Below, piece by piece: positions 9,966 to 19,500 of a stretch of DNA of 64,000 bases. A program made the translations under genes and the position numbers. A model generated the notes under the pieces. It saw nothing but the letters and a program-made list of their open reading frames with translations. It did no database searches and was not told where the DNA came from. The stretch's first letter is position 1. Each line of letters begins with the position of its first letter. The DNA lies in NCBI RefSeq assembly GCF_028548395.1, contig NZ_JAQQLA010000004.1:682001-746000 (forward strand). The letters are read 5' to 3'. Source of the DNA: Vogesella indigofera (lineage in GTDB: Bacteria; Pseudomonadota; Gammaproteobacteria; Burkholderiales; Chromobacteriaceae).

Positions 9966-10024
9966 GCGGCCAAGGTTGGCCGCAACCTGCAACGACAAGG
10001 GCAAGCCGATGGCTTGCCCTTTTG
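9966..10024 (+). terminator. Motif palindrome followed by the kup Rho-independent terminator
   Basis: Bases 9966-9983 form a perfect palindrome made of two head-to-head copies of the motif core (GCGGCCAAG and its partner). Bases 9997-10022 form an 11-bp stem (AAGGGCAAGCC, loop GAT) ending in a T run. Only the second is a classical terminator. Confidence 0.8.
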
Positions 10025-10066
10025 TATTGGTAATATTGCCACTTTATTGGCATTTATATACGATGA

Positions 10067-11359
10067 ATGGCTATGCCGTTTGCACGAAAGCTGCCCGCAA
10101 ACACCCGCCATCCTGACGCGCCGCCTGCCGCAGCGCCCCCTCCCGCCGTCGCCATCATGCCCAGCCGCACCTGCTCCATCTGCTCGCCTGCCACCTGCCG
10201 CCAGTCCCGACAACAGGGCGTAGTGACGCTGGCGATGACCTTGCTGGTACTGTTCCTCAGCAGCCTGATGGTGTTCCAGAGCAGTGCCGGCCTGTTGTTC
10301 GAGATCCGCACCGGCAACAACCTGGTCAGCCAGTCCAAGGCGATGGAGGCCGCCCGTGGCGGGGTCGAACACGCACTGGCCTGGCTCGCCTCCGGCGCGG
10401 TCAGCAGCACGGCACTGGCCAGCGCCGGCAACTGGAGCAACGACGGCAGCGGCCCCAGCGGCAACAACCAGCAGGCCAGCAGCAGCCTGTTCGGCAGCAC
10501 CGTCAGCGCGCAGAGCATCGGCAGCTACAGCGTGGCGGTATCGCTGTGGCGCAACGCCGCTGCCCCCAACACCCTGGAGATCCGCGCCACCGCCAGCGGC
10601 GACGCCAGTGCCAGCATCCGCCAGAAGGTACAGCTCGGCACCCTCACCACCACGACCACCACCCCAGTGACGCTGAACCTGGCCAGCTTTGCGCCGATCG
10701 TGGTCGAAGGCAGCCTCGGCGACTGCGGCAAGAAGAAAAGCTGCATCACCGGCAATCCGTCGGTGACCGCCGGCGACAGCGGCGTGGCGATCATGACCTC
10801 GGCCTCCGCCGCGGCCAACCAGCCGGGCCACCTGTCGGTCACCGGTCAGGTGCAGGGCAATGCCTTCAGCGGCAGTGCGTGGGATTTCGTGTTCCCGGAC
10901 ACCAGCAAGGAGCAGATCCAGCTGGAATCGGAGGCGCAGGCGGCGGTGGAACTGGCGGCACAGCAAGCCGGCACCAGCTACCAGCGCACCGTCTACTACT
11001 TTGACGCCAGCAATATCGGGGACATCGTCAGCAAGAACTGGCATCAGGACATCGGCAGCCCGAGCCAGCCGGCAATCCTGGTATTCGATACCGGCGCCGG
11101 TTGCCCGAAAATGAATGGCGGCGTAGTGATCTACGGTCTCGTCTACTACGCCGACAGCTGCGGCAAGAACGGCTGGGGCGGCGCCACCCTCACCGGCACG
11201 CTGGTGACCGAGGACAACCTGTCCGATCTCACCGCCAATACCCAGTTCCGGGGCTGGTCCGCCAATACCGGCTCCGGCAGCATCAGCCTGCCGCCCGTCA
11301 TCAGTACCGGCACCGCCAGCAGCCTCAACCGCAAGACCGCCTCTTGGCGCGACTTCTGA
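10067..11359 (+). CDS. PilX-like type IV pilus assembly protein
   Basis: The protein has up to 430 residues. The recognisable part is RQQGVVTLAMTLLVLFLSSLMVFQSSAG at about residues 48-75, the hydrophobic N-terminal segment of the PilX/PilX_N family with a G residue where prepilin peptidase would cut. It is followed by SQSKAMEAARGGVEHALAWL, typical of pilin-like helices. The remaining sequence is Ser/Thr/Gly-rich, as in a secreted domain. The first 30-40 residues are proline-rich and unlike the family, so a start at 10157 (MPSRTCSICS) is a serious alternative. No other pilus genes are nearby, which is unusual because pilX normally sits in a minor-pilin operon. Confidence 0.65.
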   Translation: MAMPFARKLPANTRHPDAPPAAAPPPAVAIMPSRTCSICSPATCRQSRQQGVVTLAMTLLVLFLSSLMVFQSSAGLLFEIRTGNNLVSQSKAMEAARGGVEHALAWLASGAVSSTALASAGNWSNDGSGPSGNNQQASSSLFGSTVSAQSIGSYSVAVSLWRNAAAPNTLEIRATASGDASASIRQKVQLGTLTTTTTTPVTLNLASFAPIVVEGSLGDCGKKKSCITGNPSVTAGDSGVAIMTSASAAANQPGHLSVTGQVQGNAFSGSAWDFVFPDTSKEQIQLESEAQAAVELAAQQAGTSYQRTVYYFDASNIGDIVSKNWHQDIGSPSQPAILVFDTGAGCPKMNGGVVIYGLVYYADSCGKNGWGGATLTGTLVTEDNLSDLTANTQFRGWSANTGSGSISLPPVISTGTASSLNRKTASWRDF

Positions 11360-11381
11360 CCCCCCTCCTCACGCCACCGGC

Positions 11382-12413
11382 TCAGTTCTCCGGCAATGCC
11401 CGCCCCACCGCTGCGGCCAACCTTGGCCAGTCGAAGTACGGCCCCGGATCGGTCTTGCGCCCCGGCGCGATGTGCTGGTGGCCGGTGATGGCCTCGATGC
11501 CGCACTCGCGCTGCAGCAGCCGCGCCAGCGCTGCCAGCGTGCGGTACTGCGCGTGGCAGAACGGCTCGAAGTCGCAGCCTTCCAGCTCGATGCCGAGTGC
11601 GAAGTCATTGCAGCGCTCGCGGCCGCGCCACTGCGATACCCCGGCGTGCCAAGCGCGCTGGCGGGTGGACACGAACTGCAGCAGGCTGCCGTCGCGACGG
11701 ATGAAGAAGTGCGCCGACACTCGCAGGTGGGCGATGGTGGCGTAGTAGGGATCGGCCGCCGGATCGAGAGTATTGCCGAACAGCTGCGCCACGCCGTCGC
11801 CGCCGTAGCGGTACGGCGGCAGGCTGATATTGTGGATAACCAGCAGCGGCACCGCCGGTTGTGGATAACTGTCGCAGTTTGGCGACGGCAGCTGTTGCGC
11901 CTCGTTGACCCAGCCGCCGGCGTCCAGCGTCAGCAGCAGCTCGCTGTCGTCGCGCTGCCAGCGCAGCGTGGTCAGCGCCAGCCCGTCCGCGGTGGCGAAG
12001 TCGCGCACACGCACGAAACCGGCCTTGTGGTAGCAGCGCAGTGCGGCACGGTTGGCCTGCGCGCTGCTGACCGTGGCGACGTTCTCGCCGGCCAGCGCAG
12101 CGGTGAGCAGACGCCCGGCCCAGCCCTCGCCCAGCCGCGCCGGCGCCACCAGCGTGCGCACGATGTCGAGGCTGCCGTCGTCGCCACGGCCGCAGGCCAG
12201 CACAGCGCACAGCTGGCCCTGCTCGTCGTAGCCGGCGAACAGACGCAACGGGCTGGCGGCGATGTCGGCGCTGCTGCACCACAGCCGCGGCAGCGGGTAG
12301 CCATCCAGCCACGCCACTTCCAGCGCGTGGGCGGCGTCGTGCAGCGCCAGCGCCGCGGCAAGGTTGGCCGCATCGTCGCGGCACAGTTCACGGATCAGAA
12401 ACGGGACAGTCAT
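11382..12413 (-). CDS. GNAT acetyltransferase fused to AmpD amidase
   Basis: One 343-residue frame joins two domains. Residues 1-155 look like a GNAT acetyltransferase (LDIVRTLVAPARLGEGWAG for the acetyl-CoA loop, ANRAALRCYHKAGFVRVRDF for the closing motif). Residues 175-343 are AmpD, the cytosolic 1,6-anhydro-N-acetylmuramyl-L-alanine amidase of cell-wall recycling: VIHNISLPP (zinc ligand H194), HFFIRRDGSLLQFV, RAWHAGVS, GIELEG and GHQHIAPGRKTDPGP, with H312 and D322 ten residues apart as in known AmpD. All expected catalytic residues are present. I see no in-frame stop or strong internal start between the domains. The gene carries two copies of the dispersed word, one in each domain. AmpD function is confident; the acetyltransferase substrate is unknown. 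Confidence 0.85.
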   Translation of the reverse strand: MTVPFLIRELCRDDAANLAAALALHDAAHALEVAWLDGYPLPRLWCSSADIAASPLRLFAGYDEQGQLCAVLACGRGDDGSLDIVRTLVAPARLGEGWAGRLLTAALAGENVATVSSAQANRAALRCYHKAGFVRVRDFATADGLALTTLRWQRDDSELLLTLDAGGWVNEAQQLPSPNCDSYPQPAVPLLVIHNISLPPYRYGGDGVAQLFGNTLDPAADPYYATIAHLRVSAHFFIRRDGSLLQFVSTRQRAWHAGVSQWRGRERCNDFALGIELEGCDFEPFCHAQYRTLAALARLLQRECGIEAITGHQHIAPGRKTDPGPYFDWPRLAAAVGRALPEN

Positions 12414-12545
12414 CACTCGCCTGCAACAAATCAATATCAGCCGAGACTGTAATGCAAATCCCCGCCCGCCGCTTGAGACGGATCATGGGCAGCGGCGCCG
12501 CCATGCACCATACTGAAACCATCCCACCGTTTTCTGGAGCACGCC

Positions 12546-13079
12546 ATGCTGAGCCTGGACGCCCTCACCAGCGCGATCCCCGCGCCTTCCTTCGACGAAC
12601 CGCTGGACATGCTGTACGCCTGCCACGACAAGGTACGCCACTTTTGCGAGCAGCTGGACGCGCTGCCCGGCTATATCGCCAGCCACGGCCACAGCCACGC
12701 CGCGCTGAACACCATCGCCGGCATCGTGCGCTATTTCGAGATCGCCGGCCCGGCGCACCACCAGGACGAGGAGCAGGAGCTGTTCCCGCTGATCGTGGCG
12801 CGGCAGCCGGACGCCGCCGCCAAGATCGAGCAGCTGCTGGCCGAGCACGGCTACCTGAACGCGCGCTGGCGCGCCATCCACGACCAGCTGCAGGCCTTCG
12901 GGCGCGGCGAGCTGGCGGAACTGGACGCCGCCGCCATCGCCGAGTTCACCCGCCTGTACCGCGAACACGCGCAGCGCGAGGAGGACTGGCTGTTCCCGGT
13001 CGCCGGCCAGCTGATCGGCGAGGACGAGCTGCGCGATGCGGGCCAGCGCATGGCGGCGCGGCGCACCACGCCACGCTAG
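12546..13079 (+). CDS. Hemerythrin-like domain protein
   Basis: The 177-residue all-helical protein has the hemerythrin HHE pattern: CHDKVRHFCEQLD near residue 26, ARYFEIAGPAHHQDEEQELFP-like region (actual IAGPAHHQDEEQELFP, residues 71-87), ..EHGYLNARWRAIHDQL, and EHAQREEDWLFPVA. The histidines and acidic residues needed for a di-iron site are present. Relatives bind oxygen or NO or protect against damage; no partner gene is adjacent to narrow this. It is probably monocistronic, with a terminator 25 bases past the stop. Confidence 0.8.
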   Translation: MLSLDALTSAIPAPSFDEPLDMLYACHDKVRHFCEQLDALPGYIASHGHSHAALNTIAGIVRYFEIAGPAHHQDEEQELFPLIVARQPDAAAKIEQLLAEHGYLNARWRAIHDQLQAFGRGELAELDAAAIAEFTRLYREHAQREEDWLFPVAGQLIGEDELRDAGQRMAARRTTPR

Positions 13080-13103
13080 GCGCGCAATCGAACGCTTGAA
13101 ACC

Positions 13104-13134
13104 AGCCCGCCCTCGCCCTGATGGCGGGCTTTCC
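13104..13134 (+). terminator. Rho-independent terminator after the hemerythrin gene
   Basis: An 8-bp stem AGCCCGCC / GGCGGGCT with an 11-base loop is followed by TTCCTT. The T run is short, so strength is moderate. Confidence 0.6.
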
Positions 13135-13135
13135 T

Positions 13136-13141
13136 TATAAT
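13136..13141 (+). promoter_or_regulatory. Possible argH -10 element TATAAT
   Basis: A perfect TATAAT lies 47 bases before the argH start and abuts the preceding terminator. No good -35 hexamer is seen 17 bases upstream, so this is tentative. Confidence 0.4.
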
Positions 13142-13188
13142 CGTTGGCCAGACACGCCCTCCACGTACAAACCCGGGACATCATCACC

Positions 13189-14571
13189 ATGCAAGACACG
13201 CACGCCTGGTCTGGCCGCTTCTCCGAGCCGGTCTCCGAGCTGGTCAAGAAATACACCGCTTCGGTCACCTTTGATAACCGTCTGGCCGAATTCGACATCG
13301 AAGGCTCGCTGGCCCACGCCGCGATGCTCAACAAGTGCGGCGTGCTGTCCGATGCCGATCTGGCCGCGATCCGCGACGGCATGGCCGCCATCATCGCCGA
13401 CATCCGCGCCGGCAACTTCGAGTGGAGCGTGGATCTGGAAGACGTGCACATGAACGTCGAGCGCCGCCTCACCGACAAGATCGGCGACGCCGGCAAGCGC
13501 CTGCACACCGGCCGCTCGCGTAACGATCAGGTGGCCACCGACATCCGCCTGTGGCTGCGCGCGCAGATCGACACCATCGTCGGTTTCATCGCCGAGCTGC
13601 AGACCAGCCTCTTGGACCTGGCCGAAGCCAATGCCGACACCGTGATGCCGGGCTTCACCCACCTGCAAGTCGCCCAGCCGGTGACCTTCGGCCACCACAT
13701 GCTGGCCTACGTCGAGATGCTGGGCCGCGACGCCGAGCGCATGACCGACTGCCGCAAGCGGGTGAACCGTCTGCCGCTGGGCGCCGCCGCGCTGGCCGGC
13801 ACCACCTTCCCCATCGACCGCCACTACACCGCGCAGCTCTTGGGCTTCGACGACGTGTGCCACAACTCGCTGGACGCGGTGTCCGACCGTGACTTCGCCA
13901 TCGAATTCACCGCCGCCGCGTCCTTGGTGATGGTGCACCTCTCCCGCCTGTCAGAAGAGCTGATCCTGTGGATGAGCCCGCGCGTCGGCTTCATCGACAT
14001 CGCCGACCGCTTCTGCACCGGCAGCTCCATCATGCCGCAGAAGAAAAACCCGGACGTGCCGGAACTGGTACGCGGCAAGTCCGGCCGCGTGGTCGGCCAC
14101 CTGATCGCACTGGTCACCCTGATGAAGGCGCAGCCGCTGGCCTACAACAAGGACAACCAGGAAGACAAGGAACCGCTGTTCGACACCGCGGATACGCTGA
14201 TCGACACCCTGCGCATCTACGCCGACATGATGCGCGGCATCACGGTGAAGAAGGACGCGATGCGCGCCGCGGTGCTGCAGGGCTTTGCCACCGCCACCGA
14301 CCTGGCCGACTACCTGGTGAAGAAGGGCATGCCGTTCCGCGACAGCCACGAAGTGGTGGCACTGACCGTGCGCCACGCCGAGCTGCAGGGCGTGGACATT
14401 GCCGACCTGAGCCTGGACAAGCTGCGCGAGTTCAGCGACCTGATCGAGCAGGACGTGTTCAGCGTGCTGACGCCAGAAGGCTCGCTGGCACAGCGCGACC
14501 ACGTCGGCGGCACCGCGCCGAACCAGGTGCGCGCGCAGATCGCCCGCCACCGCGCGCGTCTGGCTGGCTAA
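13189..14571 (+). CDS. argH: Argininosuccinate lyase
   Basis: The 460-residue protein splits argininosuccinate to arginine and fumarate, the last step of arginine synthesis, in the cytosol. It begins [19 protein letters not shown], has the substrate-binding [17 protein letters not shown] around residue 105, [14 protein letters not shown] around residue 155, and the fumarase/aspartase superfamily signature [15 protein letters not shown] around residue 280. Length is standard. It stands alone, not in an arg operon. An upstream in-frame ATG at 13144 is rejected because it would add 15 residues absent from the family. Confidence 0.97.
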   Translation: MQDTHAWSGRFSEPVSELVKKYTASVTFDNRLAEFDIEGSLAHAAMLNKCGVLSDADLAAIRDGMAAIIADIRAGNFEWSVDLEDVHMNVERRLTDKIGDAGKRLHTGRSRNDQVATDIRLWLRAQIDTIVGFIAELQTSLLDLAEANADTVMPGFTHLQVAQPVTFGHHMLAYVEMLGRDAERMTDCRKRVNRLPLGAAALAGTTFPIDRHYTAQLLGFDDVCHNSLDAVSDRDFAIEFTAAASLVMVHLSRLSEELILWMSPRVGFIDIADRFCTGSSIMPQKKNPDVPELVRGKSGRVVGHLIALVTLMKAQPLAYNKDNQEDKEPLFDTADTLIDTLRIYADMMRGITVKKDAMRAAVLQGFATATDLADYLVKKGMPFRDSHEVVALTVRHAELQGVDIADLSLDKLREFSDLIEQDVFSVLTPEGSLAQRDHVGGTAPNQVRAQIARHRARLAG

Positions 14572-14604
14572 GCGGCTTGCGGCCAACCTTGCGCCGCCCG
14601 CATG

Positions 14605-14642
14605 AACAACAAGGCCGGGATCATCCCGGCCTTGTTGTTTTC
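14605..14642 (+). terminator. argH terminator
   Basis: A long near-perfect inverted repeat (arms AACAACAAGGCCGGGAT and its complement) ends in GTTGTTTT. It works in either direction by sequence. An exact copy of the dispersed word precedes it at 14578-14590, just after the argH stop. Confidence 0.85.
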
Positions 14643-14896
14643 CAGCGCCCGCGCCAACCCTCTTGCCAAGCCAAGGCCACCGGAAGAAACCGTCCGCCGC
14701 GGCCAGCAACCGCCTTGCCGGCCAATGCACGAGCGATGCCAGCGCGGGCTGAACCCGTGCCACCTCACGGGGCCGACGAAAGACCGGCGCGGCAAAACAC
14801 GACAACAGAGCCGACCACCCTGTGACGGTTCTGTTGCTTCTGTACCGGGGCGAGCTATGCTGTTCGTGTTCAATGTCGGATAGAAGTGACGCAACC

Positions 14897-15727
14897 ATGG
14901 CACAAGCACGCCCGGCCCCGCAGCAAGCATCCCGCTTCTGGCGTGATGACGCGCTGCCCTTCATCGAGTCCCGCACCGTCGCGGACGGCCGCCAGGTCTG
15001 CTATGAAAAACACTCGCACGAAACGTTCTCGCTCGGCGTGATTGATGGCGGTCACAGCCACTACCTGAACGGCAACCAGCGGCACGAGATCGCCGCCGGC
15101 AGCGTACTGATGATGAATCCGGGCGAGGTGCACGCCTGCGCGCCGGTTCGCGGCGCCGGCTGGGCGTATCGCATGCTGTATGTGGACCGGGACTGGCTGG
15201 GCGCACGGCAGGCCGAACTGGGGCTGTCGCCGCATGGCGACTTCCAGCCGCTGGCCTGCCAGCTTAGTCTCGACCCGCGCCTGTACGCTGCCTTTACCCG
15301 TTTTCACTCCGTGCTGACCGCCACCGATAGCGAACCGCTACTGAAGGAAAGCGTCGCCGTACAGTTCTTCAGCGAGGCCTTGTCCGCCTTGGCGCATGGC
15401 AAGCTGGCAACATCTGGCGCACCGGACAAACTGGCGCGGGCAGTCGACTTTATCCACAGCCACGCGACCGAGTCCTTGAGTCTGCAGCAGATCTGCGCGG
15501 CGGCCTCGCTGTCACCGTCCTACCTGATCCGTGCCTTCAGCCAGCACTATCACATGACACCGCACGCCTATCTGCTCAACTGCCGTATCCAGCATGCCAG
15601 ACGTCTGCTGCGTGGCCGCCAGCCACTGGCGGAAGTCGCGCACGCCAGCGGCTTTGCCGACCAGGCGCATTTCCAGCGCGTGTTCAAACGCCTCACCGCC
15701 GTCACGCCGGGCCATTACCGGTGCTGA
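14897..15727 (+). CDS. AraC-family transcriptional regulator with cupin sensor domain
   Basis: The 276-residue protein has an N-terminal AraC-binding cupin (HSHETFSLGVIDGGHSHYLNG, then LMMNPGEVHACAP) and a C-terminal double helix-turn-helix over about residues 175-276 (LSLQQICAAASLSPSYLIRAFSQHY, and FADQAHFQRVFKRLTAVTPGHYR). It is convergent with a LysE-type exporter, and the two stop codons abut exactly. AraC-LysE pairs of this kind are common and the regulator may control the exporter, though the two do not share a promoter here. An earlier in-frame ATG exists at 14873; MAQARPAPQQ at 14897 looks more natural. Confidence 0.88.
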   Translation: MAQARPAPQQASRFWRDDALPFIESRTVADGRQVCYEKHSHETFSLGVIDGGHSHYLNGNQRHEIAAGSVLMMNPGEVHACAPVRGAGWAYRMLYVDRDWLGARQAELGLSPHGDFQPLACQLSLDPRLYAAFTRFHSVLTATDSEPLLKESVAVQFFSEALSALAHGKLATSGAPDKLARAVDFIHSHATESLSLQQICAAASLSPSYLIRAFSQHYHMTPHAYLLNCRIQHARRLLRGRQPLAEVAHASGFADQAHFQRVFKRLTAVTPGHYRC

Positions 15728-16306
15728 TCAGAACAGCAAGACCGTGCTCAGCAGCAGCAAGACCGCCAGCAAGCGGTTCAGCAGCCGGATACGGGCGGCG
15801 GAGTGCAGGTATTGCCCCAGCGCCGCGCCGGCATAAGCCCAGCAGGCCAGCGAGAGATAGCAGATCGCCCAGTACAGCGCGCTGAATTGCCAGACCAGCA
15901 GGCTGTCGCCGCCGGCAAAAGCCCCCATCCCGGCCACCGACGCCAGCCAGGCCTTCGGGTTCAGCCATTGCATCAGGGCCCCCTGCCAGTACGACGGCGC
16001 CTGCCCGGCACGCTGGTCTCCCAGTGCGCCATCCGCGCGGAACAACTTCCAGGCCATGTACAGCAGGAAGGCGGCACCGGCCCACTTGATGGCGACGGTC
16101 ACCAGCGGCCAGTGGCTCAGCACCTCGTGCAGGCCGAGGCCGATCAACAGCAATAACAGGGTAAATCCCATGGTTGCGCCGGTGACATGCCGCAAGCTGG
16201 CACGAAAACCGTACTGCACACCGTGGGCGAGGCCCAGCAGATTCACCGGCCCCGGAGAGATGGAGGCCGCCAGCGCAAACAAGGACATCGACAGATACAG
16301 GCTCAT
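15728..16306 (-). CDS. LysE-family amino-acid exporter
   Basis: The 192-residue inner-membrane protein has six predicted hydrophobic segments and the family N-terminus LFALAASISPGPVNLLGLAHG, plus QGALMQWLNPKAWLASVAG at mid-length. LysE/RhtB transporters export amino acids or related small molecules; the substrate cannot be read from sequence. The start ATG at 16306 has a clear upstream Shine-Dalgarno, GGGGAG, seven bases away. It ends one base from the end of the convergent AraC gene. Confidence 0.87.
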   Translation of the reverse strand: MSLYLSMSLFALAASISPGPVNLLGLAHGVQYGFRASLRHVTGATMGFTLLLLLIGLGLHEVLSHWPLVTVAIKWAGAAFLLYMAWKLFRADGALGDQRAGQAPSYWQGALMQWLNPKAWLASVAGMGAFAGGDSLLVWQFSALYWAICYLSLACWAYAGAALGQYLHSAARIRLLNRLLAVLLLLSTVLLF

Positions 16307-16570
16307 GGGTTGCTCCCCGCTGATGTAAAGAGCCTGCAGCGTAAGAAATCCGGATTGACCGGTATTGAACGAAATTACCCTGTTGACGGCCATGCCCCGC
16401 CAATAGCCTGCCGGTGATCGCGAAAAAGGCGTGGAGTGGCTGGTAAGCAAAGCCTTGCAACAGGCGGCCACGCCCGACAGCAGCGGGCAGGCGAGCGGCA
16501 CGGCAAGCCGCGTGCCACCGCGCGCGTCCGGCCGGGGCAATCCGGCCGGCCGATTCCGCTGGCCACGACA

Positions 16571-16598
16571 AAAAGCCGACGCCAGCGCGTCGGCTTTT
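16571..16598 (-). terminator. Terminator of the solute-binding protein gene
   Basis: A perfect 12-bp stem (AAAAGCCGACGC and complement, loop CAGC) lies 22 bases past the end of the minus-strand gene at 16621. It has T runs on both strands. The remaining sequence between 16307 and 16570 is GC-rich with small hairpins and no gene that I can support. Confidence 0.8.
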
Positions 16599-16620
16599 CT
16601 TGCGGCCAACCCTGGCTGCG

Positions 16621-17421
16621 TCAGTGATTGAGATAGATCGCCATGCGCCGCTGCAGCAGCGCGTCGCGCTGGCGCGCCACCTGCTGCCACATGCACTGCA
16701 CCAGCTGCGGCTGGCGCGCGGCAAACTGGCGGCTGAACGGCATGAAGTAGTCCTTGCTCACCAGCGGCTGCGGCAGCGCGCGTACCGCGAGCTTCGGATG
16801 CGTGGACAGGTAGCCGGCGGCCAGCAGGTCCTGGATCGCGTAGGCGTCGATACGCCCGGCCTGCAGCTTGTTGAAGTTGCTGTCGACGTTGAGCGCGGTT
16901 TCCACCTTGATCTGGAAGCGCTCCAGATCCTTGATCACCGACCAGCCGATATTGCTGCCCACCACCGCCTGTGGCGGGCTCAGCCGCTCGCCGTCCCACG
17001 CAAGCAGGCTGTCGTGGCGCACGAACAGCACGTAGCGCAGCGTGCTCATGCGCTGGCGGCCGTCGGGCTGGCCGTCGCGCAACGGGTAGACCGCGAACTG
17101 CGCGCGTTCCTCGTTGTAGGACAGCAACAGCGCCGCGTCAGCGCTGCCGCTTTTCAGGCTCTGCAGCATGCGCAGCCCCGGCTGGCGCAGCAATTGCAGC
17201 TCGACGCCACAGGCCTTCGCCGCCCGCTGCGCCAGCTCGACGGCAAGGCCGGGTTGCGGCGCGAAATGGTCGCCTTCGCCGATGACGTAGGGTGGCGACG
17301 CCTGGTCCATGGCGACGATGGTCAGCGGCGGGCGCGTGCTGGCCGCCTGCGCCGCCAACGGCAGGCCGCACAGCAGCGCCAGCCCGCCGCAAACCCATCT
17401 CCAGTTCATTCCGTGTCGCAT
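16621..17421 (-). CDS. Periplasmic solute-binding protein, amino-acid type (SBP_bac_3 fold)
   Basis: The 266-residue protein has a signal peptide (WVCGGLALLCGLPLAAQA) and then the bilobal family-3 pattern: LTIVAMDQASPPYVIGEG, GLAVELAQRAAKACG, LKSGSADAALLLSYNEERAQF. No ABC permease or ATPase is adjacent, so it is an orphan binding protein. It could serve a transporter elsewhere or act in signalling, as many orphan members do. Start could be ATG 17421 or 17409; both leave the signal peptide intact. Confidence 0.78.
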   Translation of the reverse strand: MRHGMNWRWVCGGLALLCGLPLAAQAASTRPPLTIVAMDQASPPYVIGEGDHFAPQPGLAVELAQRAAKACGVELQLLRQPGLRMLQSLKSGSADAALLLSYNEERAQFAVYPLRDGQPDGRQRMSTLRYVLFVRHDSLLAWDGERLSPPQAVVGSNIGWSVIKDLERFQIKVETALNVDSNFNKLQAGRIDAYAIQDLLAAGYLSTHPKLAVRALPQPLVSKDYFMPFSRQFAARQPQLVQCMWQQVARQRDALLQRRMAIYLNH

Positions 17422-17588
17422 CCCGTGTCTGTCCTCACCGTGGCCGCTCATGATGGCATCGCCGGGTGACAATGCCATGACCAGCATAGCGCAACTACCA
17501 GTATTTCATTTTTGACCGGCAGCAACCATAGTGAAGCCAGGCGCCGCGACGGCGCCCAGCCTGACTCCCCCTCCCGAAAGGACACACC

Positions 17589-17846
17589 ATGCGTCAACTG
17601 ATCCTGCTGCTCACCCTCGCCCTGTGCTCCGGCCCGCTACTGGCCGCCAATCCGGCCTGCGAAAAGATGGCCACCGAGAAGAAGCTCGCCGGCGCCGCCA
17701 AAAACAGTTTCATGAAGAAGTGCGAACGCGAACAGCCGGGCAACGCGCAAGCCATGTGCGACGGCAAGGCGGCCGAGAAAAAACTGGCCGGCGCCGCCAA
17801 GAACAGCTTCGTGAAGAAGTGCCTGCGCGACAGCAGCGCCTCCTGA
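17589..17846 (+). CDS. PsiF-repeat periplasmic protein
   Basis: The 85-residue secreted protein has a signal peptide (MRQLILLLTLALCSGPLLAA) and two near-identical PsiF repeats, EKKLAGAAKNSFMKKC and EKKLAGAAKNSFVKKC, 36 residues apart. E. coli PsiF is phosphate-starvation induced; its function is unknown. The gene has a good GAAAGGA ribosome-binding site nine bases before the ATG. The neighbours are unrelated and convergent or divergent, so it is probably monocistronic. Confidence 0.88.
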   Translation: MRQLILLLTLALCSGPLLAANPACEKMATEKKLAGAAKNSFMKKCEREQPGNAQAMCDGKAAEKKLAGAAKNSFVKKCLRDSSAS

Positions 17847-17889
17847 GTAGCGCGGCCTGTGGCCGCTGGCGGTCACAGGCCGGTCATGC

Positions 17890-19500
17890 CTACACGCGGA
17901 AGCGCGACACCGCCTGCTGCAGGTCTGCGGCCAACGTTTGCAGCCGCGCCGAGGCGCCGGTGGTGAAGCGCACCGAGGACTGCGTTTCCTCCACCACGTG
18001 CACCACCTGCTCCACGCTGCCGGCGATGCTGACCCCAGCCTGACTCTGCTCGCTCATCGCCAGCGCCACGTTGCGGAAACGTTCCAGCGTGTGGCCGACC
18101 TTGTCGTCGATCTGGCCCAGCGCGCCGGCCAGCTGCGTCACCTGCTGCACGCCGTCCTCCACCAGCGGCGCGATCTGCTCCATGGCGCCGGATACCCCGG
18201 CGGTCTCCTGCACCACGCTGTGGATGATGCTGGAAATCTCGCTGGTGGCCTGCGCGGTGCGTTCCGCCAGCTTGCGCACCTCGTCCGCCACCACCGCGAA
18301 GCCGCGTCCCAATTCGCCGGCCCGCGCCGCCTCGATCGCCGCGTTCAGCGCCAGCAGATTGGTCTGGTCGGCGATGTCGCGGATGGTGTCGGCGATGCCG
18401 CTGATGCTGCGCGTGCGCTCGCTCAGCGACAGCACGCGACCGGAGGCGTCGCTGACCTCGCCGGCAATGCCGCGGATGCTGGACACCACGCCTTGCGCCA
18501 CTCCCAGTCCCTGTTGCGCCAGCTGCGCCACGCCGCGCGAATCGACCTCGGTCTGCCGCGCGCTGTCGGACACGTGATCGATGCTCACCGACAGCTGCTC
18601 GATCGCCGCCGCCGCCGCGGTGGTGGAATCGTTGGCGGTGGCGGACACCGTGTCCAGCCGCTGCATCTGCTCGCCCAGCGCGGCGGCGGTGTCGCCCAGC
18701 TGCGCGGCGGAGTCGCTGATCTGCGCGATCATCTCGCGCAGCTTCTGCTGCATCGCCGCCATCACGAACAGCAGGCTGTGCGGCTTGCCGTTGTGGCGGA
18801 TGGTCTGGTTCAGGTCGCCGGCGGCGATCGCCTCCACCACCGCCACCGCGTAGGCCGGCTCGCCGCCGAGCGAGCCGATGATGCGGCGCGACATGGTCAG
18901 CGCCAGCGCCGCCAGCACCACCAAAACCAAGGCCGCTAGCGCCAGCAGCAGCGAGGCACTGCGCCAGAAGGTGGCGGCGATGTCGTCGACGAAGATGCCG
19001 GTGCCCACCATCCAGCCCCACGGCTCGAAGCGCACCACGCCGTTGAGCTTGGGCACCTGCTGATCGGAGCCCTTGCGCGTGGTGTAGATCTCGGTAATGC
19101 CGTACTTGGCCGTGCGTAGTGCCTCGTTGTAGGCGTCGACCGTGGTGCGCCCATCCGGCAGCTTGGAGCCGAGGTCGACCTTGCCGATGCGGTCGGCCTT
19201 CACGTGCACCTGCATCACGTTGTCCTTGTCGCGGGCGAAGAAGTACACGTCGCCCACCGTCAGCATCGCCAGCGCCTGGCGCGCCTGCTGCTGAGCGTCG
19301 GCCTGGCTCAGCCGCCCCTGCTCTGCCGCGGCGGCGTAGTGGCCGAGCACCCCTTCCGCCATGCGCAGCTGGTTGACGATGAAGGCCTGTTTTTCCTCGT
19401 ACAGCGACTGGCGGATGCTGTGCAGCGACAGCCCGGCCAGCAGCAGCAATCCGATGAAGCTGGCCAGGATGATGACGGCCAGCCGGGTAGAAACACGCAT
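17890..19500 (-). CDS. Methyl-accepting chemotaxis protein with single Cache domain
   Basis: The 536-residue receptor has an N-terminal membrane segment ([20 protein letters not shown]), a periplasmic single-Cache domain over about residues 35-185 ([39 protein letters not shown]), a second membrane segment, a HAMP-like linker ([14 protein letters not shown]) and a long coiled-coil signalling domain. The highly conserved hairpin tip reads [54 protein letters not shown], and is complete. No CheR-docking pentapeptide is visible at the C-terminus. Single-Cache receptors often bind small carboxylic acids; the ligand here is unknown. Confidence 0.93.
   Translation of the reverse strand: MRVSTRLAVIILASFIGLLLLAGLSLHSIRQSLYEEKQAFIVNQLRMAEGVLGHYAAAAEQGRLSQADAQQQARQALAMLTVGDVYFFARDKDNVMQVHVKADRIGKVDLGSKLPDGRTTVDAYNEALRTAKYGITEIYTTRKGSDQQVPKLNGVVRFEPWGWMVGTGIFVDDIAATFWRSASLLLALAALVLVVLAALALTMSRRIIGSLGGEPAYAVAVVEAIAAGDLNQTIRHNGKPHSLLFVMAAMQQKLREMIAQISDSAAQLGDTAAALGEQMQRLDTVSATANDSTTAAAAAIEQLSVSIDHVSDSARQTEVDSRGVAQLAQQGLGVAQGVVSSIRGIAGEVSDASGRVLSLSERTRSISGIADTIRDIADQTNLLALNAAIEAARAGELGRGFAVVADEVRKLAERTAQATSEISSIIHSVVQETAGVSGAMEQIAPLVEDGVQQVTQLAGALGQIDDKVGHTLERFRNVALAMSEQSQAGVSIAGSVEQVVHVVEETQSSVRFTTGASARLQTLAADLQQAVSRFRV

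Noticed and set aside
8196..10223. Long plus-strand frame overlapping kup in another phase
   Set aside because: The Arg/Pro/Gly-rich translation is typical of an out-of-phase reading of a GC-rich gene; Kup is unambiguous.
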